Assembly: GCF_026162425.1 (NCBI RefSeq)
Contig: NZ_JAOBQJ010000002.1
Coordinates: 124,001 to 188,000, forward strand
DNA: 64,000 bases
Origin: Flexivirga meconopsidis
GTDB lineage: Bacteria; Actinomycetota; Actinomycetes; Actinomycetales; Dermatophilaceae
Direction of reading: 5' to 3'
A model generated the notes under the pieces. The model was given only the letters and a program-made list of their open reading frames with translations, did no database searches and was not told where the DNA came from. The position numbers were made by a program, and so were the translations under genes. This document shows, in pieces, positions 1 through 10,028 of the stretch (positions are counted from its first letter, which is position 1; each line of letters opens with the position of its first letter).

Positions 1-75
1 CGGCTGCAGTGTCGCCAGTCGCCCTAGGGGATGGCTGCGCAGGTAGTCCCGCTCGGCGGGCGTGAAGATCGTCAT
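1..75 (-). CDS. PPOX-type (pyridoxamine phosphate oxidase fold) oxidoreductase, N-terminal fragment
   Basis: Only the first 25 codons are inside the window; the rest lies beyond the left edge. The ATG is at 75-73 and the peptide opens MTIFTPAERDYLRSH and continues with LGRLATLQP. That opening resembles the first helix and strand of PPOX-class FMN/F420-dependent split-barrel enzymes, which reduce or oxidise small molecules using flavin-type cofactors. The exact substrate cannot be told. There is no Shine-Dalgarno sequence; the promoter at 82-112 ends six bases before the ATG, so the transcript is probably leaderless. Identification rests on a short stretch and is tentative. Confidence 0.55.
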   Translation of the reverse strand, partial: MTIFTPAERDYLRSHPLGRLATLQP

Positions 76-81
76 ACGACC

Positions 82-112
82 AGCCTCCGACCTCAAGCGA
101 GCTTGAGGTCAA
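82..112 (-). promoter_or_regulatory. SoxR/MerR-type promoter with 18-bp operator
   Basis: On the minus strand a -35 TTGACC (112-107) and a weak -10 GAGGCT (87-82) are separated by 19 bp instead of 17. The spacer region holds a perfect dyad, CCTCAAGCGAGCTTGAGG (91-108). Long spacers with a central dyad are the hallmark of MerR-family regulated promoters, and the arms CCTCAAG/CTTGAGG match the known SoxR box. The start codon of the edge gene follows six bases after the -10. The regulator gene itself is not in the window. Confidence 0.7.
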
Positions 113-131
113 GGGGCACCGTCCGTTCACC

Positions 132-160
132 TTGAGATTCCACGATAAGAAATCTAATTT
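132..160 (+). promoter_or_regulatory. Candidate promoter of the purine-catabolism operon
   Basis: TTGAGA (132-137), a 17-bp spacer and TAATTT (155-160) form a good sigma-70-like promoter in an unusually AT-rich stretch. A 13-bp dyad, GAAATCTAATTTC (149-161), overlaps the -10 and could be a repressor site. The transcript would have a leader of about 135 bases before the permease start at 302. The rest of the gap (161-288) shows no clear hairpin or riboswitch. Confidence 0.5.
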
Positions 161-301
161 CCGAAAACCTTCACATCGACCGCCGAACGTGACTAGCATC
201 ACTGCCGGGCTGCCTGTTCGGCATGGATAACCAGACGGCCTGCACCACCCGCTCAACCATGCTCCGACTGCCACGCGCAGGGATCGACAAGGAGCGTGCC
301 G

Positions 302-2215
302 ATGAGCGAGACGATGCAACCGGTGAAGAGCCGGGTCCACCCGGTCGACGAGGTGCTACCGCCCGGCAAGCTCGCGGTCTACGGCTTCCAGCATGTGCTG
401 GCCTTCTACGCCGGCGCGGTGATCGTGCCGATTCTGCTGGCCCGGAGCATCGGGCTCACCAACCAGCAGCTGATCCATCTGATCAACGCCGACCTGTTCA
501 CCTGCGGCATCGCCTCGATCATCCAGTCGGTCGGCTTCTGGAAGATCGGCGTGCGGCTGCCGCTGCTGCAAGGCGTCACCTTCACTGCCGTCTCCCCGAT
601 GATCTCCATCGGTGTCGCCGCGGGCGGAGGCACCGACGGGCTACTCACCATCTACGGCTCGGTGCTGGTCGCGGGACTGGTCACCTTCGCGATCGCACCG
701 TTCTTCGGCAAGCTGGTCCGCTTCTTCCCTCCGGTGGTGACCGGCTCGGTGATCACCGTGATCGGCCTCGCCCTGCTCCCCGTCGCTGCCGGCGACGCGG
801 TGACCGGGCTGGACGGCAAGCAGGACCCGACCAGCGCGCGCAACCTCGCCTACGCGCTCGGCACCGTGCTGCTGATCGTGCTCATCCAGCGGGTGTTCCG
901 TGGCTTCATCGCCACCATCGCCGTGCTGATCGGCCTGGTCGCCGGCACCGCCGTTGCCTGGCTGCTCGGCGATGCCTCGTTCACCGATGTCGGCAGCTCC
1001 AATTGGGCCGGGGTGACGACGCCGTTCTACTTCGGTGCGCCGAAATTCGCTGTGGCAGCGATCATTTCGATGGTCATCGTCATGCTCATCACGGCCGTCG
1101 AGACAACCGGTGACGTCTTCGCGACCGGCGAGATCGTGCAGAAGCGAGTGGGCTCGCAGGACGTCACGCGCGCGCTTCGAGCCGATGGTCTCGCGACCGT
1201 CATCGGCGGCGTGTTCAACTCCTTCCCCTACACCTGTTTCGCCGAGAATGTCGGCCTGGTCCGGCTCACCCGGATCAAGAGCCGGTATGTCGTGGCCGCC
1301 GCCGGGGTCTTCATGATCGTCCTCGGCCTCATCCCCAAGGCCGGCGCGATCGTCGCCGGCATACCCGCGCCGGTGCTCGGCGGCGCCGGCCTGGCGATGT
1401 TCGCCACGGTCGCCGTGGTCGGCATCCAGACCCTGACCAAGGTCGACTTCCACGACCACCGCAACGTGATCATCGTTGCCACCAGCCTCGGCCTGGCCAT
1501 GTTCGTCACCGCGCAGCCCGACGTCGCCAAGGTGCTCCCGACCGACCTGCAGGTGCTGCTCGGCAGCGGCATCACGATCGGCAGCATCAGCGCCTTCGTG
1601 CTCTACCTGGTGTTCTTCCACCTCGGCAGTGGGCTCGGCCCAGCGGTCGCCGGCACCCCGGGCAACCTGGTGCGGTTGGAGCAGGTCAACCGGATGGACC
1701 GCGACGAGTTCGTGACGACGTTCGGCCCGCTCTTCCAGGGCCCGACCTGGATCGTCGAGCGTGCCTACGAGCACCGTCCCTTCCGCGACACCCTCGAGCT
1801 TCGGCAGGCCTTCCAGGAAGCGCTCTTCAGCGGCACCGAGGCCCAGCAGAACGAGCTCATCAACGCCTACCCGCGCCTCGGCGCCGACGCGCCGGACCTG
1901 CAGGCGCAGTCGGTCGAGGACCAGGACACCCACCACCTGAGCTCGCTCGGCGGCAGCGACCGCGACGAACTGGACGAACTCACCACGGCCTATCAGGAGC
2001 GATTCGGCATCCCGCTGGTCGTCTGTGTCCGTGAAGAGGGTTCGCTCGACGACCTGCTCGCACACGGCCGACACCGGCTCGGCAACTCCCCCGCGCAAGA
2101 GCACTACCGGGCAATGGTCGAGATCGGCAAGATCGCCGGCTACCGCTTCGACACGCTCGTGGCGGACGCCAACCCCTATCTGTCGGCCAAGACGACCCAC
2201 CTTCGCTTGCAGTGA
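302..2215 (+). CDS. NCS2 purine (urate/xanthine) permease fused to OHCU decarboxylase
   Basis: Residues about 20-450 are a nucleobase:cation symporter-2 permease with many hydrophobic segments and the conserved GVRLPLLQGVTF stretch; this family imports urate, xanthine or uracil with protons or sodium. Residues about 465-637 are a complete 2-oxo-4-hydroxy-4-carboxy-5-ureidoimidazoline decarboxylase (UraD), which performs the last step from urate to S-allantoin. That domain contains HRPF, the ELINAYPRLG stretch and a C-terminal Arg/Leu-rich helix. I chose ATG 302 because AAGGAG lies seven bases upstream; a GTG at 296 is too close to it. The neighbours xdhABC and guaD support purine use. No urate oxidase or HIU hydrolase is present here, so those steps must be encoded elsewhere. 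Confidence 0.85.
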   Translation: MSETMQPVKSRVHPVDEVLPPGKLAVYGFQHVLAFYAGAVIVPILLARSIGLTNQQLIHLINADLFTCGIASIIQSVGFWKIGVRLPLLQGVTFTAVSPMISIGVAAGGGTDGLLTIYGSVLVAGLVTFAIAPFFGKLVRFFPPVVTGSVITVIGLALLPVAAGDAVTGLDGKQDPTSARNLAYALGTVLLIVLIQRVFRGFIATIAVLIGLVAGTAVAWLLGDASFTDVGSSNWAGVTTPFYFGAPKFAVAAIISMVIVMLITAVETTGDVFATGEIVQKRVGSQDVTRALRADGLATVIGGVFNSFPYTCFAENVGLVRLTRIKSRYVVAAAGVFMIVLGLIPKAGAIVAGIPAPVLGGAGLAMFATVAVVGIQTLTKVDFHDHRNVIIVATSLGLAMFVTAQPDVAKVLPTDLQVLLGSGITIGSISAFVLYLVFFHLGSGLGPAVAGTPGNLVRLEQVNRMDRDEFVTTFGPLFQGPTWIVERAYEHRPFRDTLELRQAFQEALFSGTEAQQNELINAYPRLGADAPDLQAQSVEDQDTHHLSSLGGSDRDELDELTTAYQERFGIPLVVCVREEGSLDDLLAHGRHRLGNSPAQEHYRAMVEIGKIAGYRFDTLVADANPYLSAKTTHLRLQ

Positions 2216-2289
2216 GGAGACCCATAGTGCGCAATACGATTGACGAACGCGGTGGCGACACCGCACGACAGCTGGAAGGTGGACCCCGC

Positions 2290-3722
2290 ATGCCGGTGAA
2301 CCTCAACGGCGTCCCCGCCCCGCTCGACGATGCCGACCCGCACACCAATGCGCTCGACTGGTTGCGCTCACGCGGCCTCACCGGCGCGAAGGAGGGCTGC
2401 GCCGAAGGTGAGTGCGGCGCGTGCTCGGTCCTGGTACGACGCCCGAGCGGCAACCGCTCGACCTGGACGGCGATCAACGCGTGCCTGATCCCGGCGCTGT
2501 CACTCGACGGCCAGGACGTGGTGACCTCCGAGGGTCTCGGCACGCCGGACGACCTGCACCCGGTGCAGCAGGAGATGGCTGTCCGCGGCGGATCCCAATG
2601 CGGTTACTGCACACCGGGTTTCGTGTGCAGTATGGCGGCAGAGTATTACCGCGAGGACCGTCACGCCGACCCGGCACCGGCCGCGGGGGACGACGGCGAG
2701 CACGGGCCCAACGGCTTCGACCTGCACGCGCTCAGCGGCAACCTCTGCCGGTGCACCGGCTACCGGCCCATCCGCGACGCGGCCTACGCACTCGACTCCC
2801 CCGCAGCCGACGACGAGTTCGCCGCCCGCCAGGCAGAGCCGACACCGCCCGCCGTCGCGACCCGGGTCACGGCCGCAGGCGCCGAGTTCGTCCGCCCGCA
2901 GTCGCTCGGCGAAGCGGTCAAACTGCTCGGCGAGACCCCCGACGCACAGCTGGTCGCCGGCGCCACCGACTGGGGTGTCAGCGTCAACCTGATGCGGGCC
3001 CGTGCACCGCGCCTCATTGCGATCGACCGATTGGCGGAGCTGCGCGGCCTCACGGTGGGCGACCAGGTCGTGACGATCGGTGCCGCGCTGACGCTGTCCG
3101 AGATCGAGCGTGGCCTCGACGGTCGGATCCCGTTGCTGGCCAAGCTGTTTCCGCAGTTCGCCTCCCGCCTCATCCGCAACGGCGCAACCCTCGGTGGCAA
3201 CCTCGGCACGGGATCCCCCATCGGTGACAGCCCGCCTGTCCTGCTCGCGCTGGAGGCCGAGGTGGTGCTGACCGGACAGAACGGCGAGCGGGCCGTTCCG
3301 TTGGCCGATTACTTCACCGGCTACCGGCAGTCGGTGCGCGCAGCCGACGAGATCATCACCGCGCTGCGTGTCCCGCTGCCGCTCGCACCACACACCGCGT
3401 TCCACAAGATCGCCAAACGCCGCTTCGACGACATCTCCAGCGTCGCCGTCGCCTTCGCCATCGACATCGAGGACGGAGTCGTCTCGCGGGCGGCGATCGG
3501 GCTCGGCGGAGTGGCCGCCACGCCCCTGCGCGCGCGCACTACCGAAGCTGCCCTGGTCGGCGCACCCTGGACCGCAGAGACCGTGCAAACCGCTGCCCGC
3601 ACCCTCGCGGCTGAGGGGACACCGATGGCCGATCACCGGGCGAGCAGTGACTACCGGCGAGCGATGCTCGCCACCAGCCTGCCGAAGTTCTTCGCGCAGT
3701 TCGAGCAGGAGGAGACGGCCCG

Positions 3723-3726
<4 letters not shown>
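2290..3726 (+). CDS. xdhA: Xanthine dehydrogenase small subunit (2Fe-2S and FAD domains)
   Basis: This subunit passes electrons from the molybdenum subunit through two [2Fe-2S] clusters to FAD and NAD. The plant-type ferredoxin cysteines are C37, C42, C45 and C65; the second cluster has C104, C107, C153 and C155 in CGYCTPGF and CRCTGY. An FAD-binding domain (VAGATDWGV, NGATLGGNLGTGSPIGD) fills the C-terminal half. I start at ATG 2290 because MPVNLNG fits the family N-terminus and GGAAGG lies upstream. A GTG at 2227 with GAGGAGA is possible, but the 21 extra codons look unlike local coding sequence. The end overlaps xdhB by ATGA, which suggests translational coupling. Confidence 0.93.
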
Positions 3727-6164
<2,438 letters not shown>

Positions 6165-6167
6165 ATC

Positions 6168-6995
6168 ATGTTGTGGACACACGCGATCGAAGACTCACAT
6201 CGTCGTGGTGAACCCGTTGTGCTCGTCACGGTGACCGCTGTGCGGGGACACGCACCACAGGCGCCCGGGGCAAAACTCGTGGTCTCGCGCAGCACGACGT
6301 GGGGCACTGTGGGCGGAGGAAACCTCGAGGCGACGGCGATCGACCGGGCGCGTGAGCTGTTGCTCGACGCGGACCCGGCAGCGCAGGTGAGCTCGCTGCA
6401 CGCCGAACTCAACGAGCACGCCGAGAACACCCATGGCACGCAGTGCTGCGGCGGCACCGTCGACCTGTTGCTGGAGGTCCTGCCGGCACCCGCCGCCGTT
6501 GCGATCTTCGGCATGGGGCACGTCGGCGTGGAGCTGGCGCGGCTGCTCAGTCGGCATCCGTTGCGGTTGCACCTGATCGACTCTCGTGAGCAACTGCTGC
6601 AGGACGCCGGCGCCGAGCTGCGGGACCCACCGGTCGCCGACCTCGTATGGCACCACTCCCCCGTGCCCGAGGTGACTCTAGGCGAGCTGCCGCACGGCTG
6701 TCACGTGCTGATCATGACGCACGACCACGCCGAGGACGCCGCGCTCTGCGATGCCGCCCTGCGGTGCGGGCACCTGGCCAGCATCGGCATGATCGGCTCG
6801 AGCGCCAAGCATCGGCGCTTCCAGCAGCGGCTTCGCGAGGAGGGGCACTCCGAGCAGCAGATCGACCGGATCCGCACTCCCATCGGCGATCCACAGATTG
6901 CCGGCAAAGCACCTGCCATCGTTGCGTTTTCGGTTGCCTCAGAGCTGCTCGTGCACATCCTGGCGAAGAACCCCGCCGAAGGGCGGGTCCGATGA
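6168..6995 (+). CDS. xdhC: Xanthine dehydrogenase maturation factor XdhC
   Basis: XdhC binds molybdenum cofactor, protects it during sulfuration and hands it to XdhB. The 275 residues have the two expected parts: an N-terminal XdhC/CoxI domain (VTVTAVRGHAPQAPGAKL, GTVGGGNLE, and TQCCGG) and a C-terminal Rossmann domain beginning FGMGHVGVELA. The terminal motif SIGMIGSSAKHRRF and the conserved IGDPQIAGKAP segment are typical. It lies three bases after xdhB and overlaps guaD by ATGA, so it belongs to the same operon. Confidence 0.92.
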   Translation: MLWTHAIEDSHRRGEPVVLVTVTAVRGHAPQAPGAKLVVSRSTTWGTVGGGNLEATAIDRARELLLDADPAAQVSSLHAELNEHAENTHGTQCCGGTVDLLLEVLPAPAAVAIFGMGHVGVELARLLSRHPLRLHLIDSREQLLQDAGAELRDPPVADLVWHHSPVPEVTLGELPHGCHVLIMTHDHAEDAALCDAALRCGHLASIGMIGSSAKHRRFQQRLREEGHSEQQIDRIRTPIGDPQIAGKAPAIVAFSVASELLVHILAKNPAEGRVR

Positions 6996-8281
6996 CGATC
7001 TATCAGGGACAGATCCTGGACACTCCGAAGAACCCATTCACCGGCGGTGCACTGCGGGTGGAGGCCGACGGGGCGGTGCTCGTGCGCGACGGCCGCATCG
7101 ATGGTTTTGGGCCATACGCCCAGGTGCGCTCGGCGCACCCGGACGACGACGTGGTCACGCTCGACTCGGGAGTGCTCATCCCCGGGCTCATCGACACCCA
7201 CGTGCATTACCCACAGGTGCGCGTCATCGGCGGTCTCGGCATGCCGCTCCTGGACTGGCTGGAGCACTGCGCCCTCCCGGAAGAAGCCCGCCTTGCCGAC
7301 CCGTCGTACGCCGAAGGGGTCGCGCACGACTTCGTCCGCTCACTCACCCAGGCGGGCACGACCAGTGCGCTGGTGTTTGGCTCGCACTTCCCGGCGGCGG
7401 TCGACGCACTCTTCGCCGAAGCCGCGCGTGTCGGGCCGCGCGTCACCGCGGGCCTGGTGCTCAGCGACCGGATCCTGCGTGACGACCTGCTGACCACCCC
7501 CGAGCAGGCCGACCGCGACTCGCGGGCACTAGCGAAGCGGTGGCACGGCAATGGCCGCATGAGGTATGCCGTGACGCCACGCTTCTCGTTGTCCTGCACC
7601 GACGAGCTGCTCGCCGTGTGCGGCCGGATACTCGCCGACCTCGACAGCGTGCTGTTCACCTCGCACATCAACGAGAACGTCGCCGAAATTGCCCAGGTGA
7701 CAGGGCTTTTCGAGACCGATTATCTCGGCAGCTACGCCCGGCACGGGCTGGTCGGCCCACGGAGCGTGTTCGCGCACAACGTGCACGTCAGCGACTCCGA
7801 GCTCGCCGGACTCGGCCGGGCCCGCGCCGGAGTCGCACACTGCCCGACCAGCAATGCCGCGCTCGGCAGCGGGCTCTTCCCGTTGCGCCGGCACCTCACG
7901 CACGACGTCCGGGTGGCGCTCGGCACCGACGTCGGCGCCGGCACCGGTTTCGCGTTGTTCAAGGAGGGTTTGCAGGCCTACTTCGCCCAGCAACTGCTGG
8001 GTACGGACGGGGTGCCACTGACCTCGGCACACCTGCTGCATCTGGCGACCGCGGCCGGTGCGGACCTGCTCGGCTTGCCCGACGTCGGCGACTTCACCGT
8101 CGGCAAACGGTTCGACGCGGTCTGGGTCCGCCCGGCCGAAGGCACCACACTCGACACCGCACTGCGCAACGCGGCAGACGCCGATGACGCACTGGCCAAG
8201 ATCTTCGCGCTCGGCACGTCGGCCGACGTGCATCAGGTCTGGATCGACGGTGCCTCGATCGACCTGCAACGAGCGGGCTGA
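6992..8281 (+). CDS. guaD: Guanine deaminase
   Basis: A 429-residue amidohydrolase that hydrolyses guanine to xanthine and ammonia, feeding the xanthine dehydrogenase next door. The metal-binding DTHVHYPQ motif puts two histidines at residues 70 and 72. Other family marks are the substrate-loop GMPLLDWLEH, the histidine in TSHINENVAE, FAHNVHVSD, and the metal aspartate in LGTDVGAGTGF. The start is set by the ATGA overlap with xdhC; longer in-frame openings upstream run through xdhC and are not needed. It is the last gene of the operon and converges on a minus-strand gene two bases later, with no terminator visible between them. Confidence 0.93.
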   Translation: MTIYQGQILDTPKNPFTGGALRVEADGAVLVRDGRIDGFGPYAQVRSAHPDDDVVTLDSGVLIPGLIDTHVHYPQVRVIGGLGMPLLDWLEHCALPEEARLADPSYAEGVAHDFVRSLTQAGTTSALVFGSHFPAAVDALFAEAARVGPRVTAGLVLSDRILRDDLLTTPEQADRDSRALAKRWHGNGRMRYAVTPRFSLSCTDELLAVCGRILADLDSVLFTSHINENVAEIAQVTGLFETDYLGSYARHGLVGPRSVFAHNVHVSDSELAGLGRARAGVAHCPTSNAALGSGLFPLRRHLTHDVRVALGTDVGAGTGFALFKEGLQAYFAQQLLGTDGVPLTSAHLLHLATAAGADLLGLPDVGDFTVGKRFDAVWVRPAEGTTLDTALRNAADADDALAKIFALGTSADVHQVWIDGASIDLQRAG

Positions 8282-8283
8282 CG

Positions 8284-8682
8284 TCAGTCGGCCGGCCCGT
8301 GCTCGGCCAGGTATGCCGCGGCCAGTCGTCGGGGAGCCTTGAGCAACCAGGCGTCGGTGATCAGCTCGGTGAGCTCGTCGACTTCGATGCGGTCCAGTTG
8401 CACCAGGACGGCGTTGTAACCGTTAAAGTGCGGGATGGTGAAGTAGATTGCCGGATCGTCAGCGATGAGAGCGTGTTTCACGCCTTCGTCCGCGACGCGC
8501 ACCCCAAGGATCTGACCGTCGGGTGCGTGGTCGCCGAGGTCGGCGCGGTCCTTCTTGCCTAACGGGCGCTCCCACACGAAGCCCTTGCCCCTGACCCGCC
8601 ACATGGTGTTGCCCCAGGCCGGACGTTGCTCCACCTCGGGCAGCCCGCCCACGATCTCCCGCACGTCATCCCAGGTCGCCAT
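8284..8682 (-). CDS. MmcQ/YjbR family protein
   Basis: A small protein of 132 residues with the MmcQ/YjbR fold, a double-wing domain once called DNA-binding but of unknown role. Typical features are the opening TWDDVREIVGGLPEVEQRPAWGN-type helix and turn, the strand with KGFVWERPL, and the C-terminal helix LITDAWLLKAPRRLAAAYL. I use ATG 8682; a TTG three codons earlier is less likely. A TACACT box (8696-8691) lies eight bases upstream inside a 20-bp palindrome, so expression may be leaderless and repressor-controlled. It is a distant paralogue of the gene at 59606-59908. Confidence 0.8.
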   Translation of the reverse strand: MATWDDVREIVGGLPEVEQRPAWGNTMWRVRGKGFVWERPLGKKDRADLGDHAPDGQILGVRVADEGVKHALIADDPAIYFTIPHFNGYNAVLVQLDRIEVDELTELITDAWLLKAPRRLAAAYLAEHGPAD

Positions 8683-8688
8683 ACCAGG

Positions 8689-8708
8689 CAAGTGTACGCG
8701 TACACTTG
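8689..8708. promoter_or_regulatory. Perfect 20-bp palindrome, candidate operator
   Basis: CAAGTGTACGCGTACACTTG is a perfect dyad with no spacer. It lies between the start of the MmcQ/YjbR gene (8682) and the stop of the next minus-strand gene (8717). Its minus-strand TACACT half resembles a -10 box for the MmcQ gene, so a bound protein would block that promoter. The length and symmetry suit a TetR-type dimer, but no regulator gene is adjacent, so the binding protein is unknown. Confidence 0.65.
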
Positions 8709-8716
8709 CGGCTGGA

Positions 8717-9997
8717 TCACCAGTTGTTGATCGACCGGGTCAGGATGCCGGCGATGTCGTCCTCGGTGGGCGTCTTGGCGCACGTGCTGAGCAACCGCTG
8801 CTGCTTCATGGTGCCGGGCACCAGGTCGGGCACGTCGGCCTCCGAGAAGCCCACCGCGCCAATGCCGTTGGGGATGCCGATGTCTCGCATCAACCGGGTC
8901 AGCACCGCCGGCAGCTGCTCGCGCGGATCGCTCTGCTTCGCATCGTCCGGCCCGAGCAACTCCGCGACCCGCAGGTGGCGTTCCGGGGCAGCCTCGAAGG
9001 AGAAGCGGAACGCCTCGGGCGCGGTCAGCGAGACCGCCATGCCGTGCGGCACGATCGGCTCGTCGCCGGGATAGCCGGACGGACGGAAGTCCTTGACCCG
9101 CCCGGCTATCGGGTAGGCGTTGGCGTGCGGGATGTGCACGCCGGCATTGCCGAAACCCATGCCCGCGAACGTCGCCGCCTGCATCATGTCGACCCGCGCC
9201 TGCTGGTCGTCGGCGCCGTCCGCGACGGCCCGCCGGAATGCCCGGGCGAGCAGCGTCAGCGCCTGCTCGCACCACACGTCCGAGACGGGGTTGGCGCCGC
9301 AGTAGGTGACCCGCTGCTCCGGCTTCTTCTTCTCGTATGACGAAAAGACCTTCGCGGTGTAGGACTCGGCTGCGTGGCAGACGATGTCCATGCCCGCGGC
9401 CGCGGTCACCTCCGGCGGCAGGGTCATCGTCAGCGCCGGGTCGACGACCGCCATCGTCGGCCGCAGCCGCCAGTGGCTGATGCCGGTCTTGACCTTCATC
9501 GACAGCACGTCGAGCACGCACATCGCGGTGCTCTCCGAGCCGGTGCCCGCGGTCGTCGGCACCGCGATCAGTGGCTTCAGCGCGCCCGGCGGCACCTGTG
9601 CCCGGCCGACCGGCGCGTTGAGGTAGTCGGTCAGCTCGCCCGGGAAGGTGGTCAGCAGGTTGACCGCCTTGGCGGTGTCGATCGCGGACCCGCCGCCGAC
9701 CGCGACGAAGCCGTCCCACGGGCCCTGCGCGGCGGCATACTCAATGGCCTTGTTCATCGAGTCGTCGGTCGGTTCGACGTGCACGCCGTCGAAGATCTCT
9801 GCCACGATGTCGTAGCGGCGCATCGCGTCGGCGATGCGGTGCGGCACCCCGCTCCCCGCGACGCCGGCGTCGGTGATGATCAGCACCCGGGAGACGCCGT
9901 ACTGCGCGAGATCGAAGCCGATCTCGTCGCACGCGCCGAGGCCGAACTTCAACGGCGGGGCTCCCCAGGTGAAGATCGTCTCCTGTTGCTGCGCCAT
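8717..9997 (-). CDS. Iron-containing alcohol dehydrogenase, probable hydroxyacid-oxoacid transhydrogenase
   Basis: This 426-residue group III alcohol dehydrogenase has an N-terminal Rossmann-like part (GGGSAIDTAKAVNLL) and the helical metal-binding part (GMDIVCHAAESYTAK, HGMAVSLTAPEAFRF). Length and the segments VPTTAGTGSES and YEKKKPEQRVTYCGANPVSD match the ADHFE1 branch. In that branch the enzyme moves hydride between a hydroxyacid such as 4-hydroxybutyrate and 2-oxoglutarate using tightly bound nucleotide. A lactaldehyde or butanol dehydrogenase is the alternative. ATG 9997 is preceded by GAAGGGA. It stands alone between the palindrome and parE, so context does not reveal the substrate. 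Confidence 0.75.
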   Translation of the reverse strand: MAQQQETIFTWGAPPLKFGLGACDEIGFDLAQYGVSRVLIITDAGVAGSGVPHRIADAMRRYDIVAEIFDGVHVEPTDDSMNKAIEYAAAQGPWDGFVAVGGGSAIDTAKAVNLLTTFPGELTDYLNAPVGRAQVPPGALKPLIAVPTTAGTGSESTAMCVLDVLSMKVKTGISHWRLRPTMAVVDPALTMTLPPEVTAAAGMDIVCHAAESYTAKVFSSYEKKKPEQRVTYCGANPVSDVWCEQALTLLARAFRRAVADGADDQQARVDMMQAATFAGMGFGNAGVHIPHANAYPIAGRVKDFRPSGYPGDEPIVPHGMAVSLTAPEAFRFSFEAAPERHLRVAELLGPDDAKQSDPREQLPAVLTRLMRDIGIPNGIGAVGFSEADVPDLVPGTMKQQRLLSTCAKTPTEDDIAGILTRSINNW

Positions 9998-10028
9998 GTG
10001 CCGGGTCCCTTCGTGGGTGAGTGTTCGA

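Noticed and set aside
641-2266. A 541-codon open frame opposite the permease, and similar long antisense frames opposite xdhB, crtI, pknL and ctaD
   Set aside because: They are by-products of GC-rich third positions in the real genes; their peptides are low in complexity and match no family.
2227-2289. GTG 2227 as start of xdhA
   Set aside because: The extra 21 codons have unusual codon use and extend beyond the family N-terminus; ATG 2290 has its own ribosome site.
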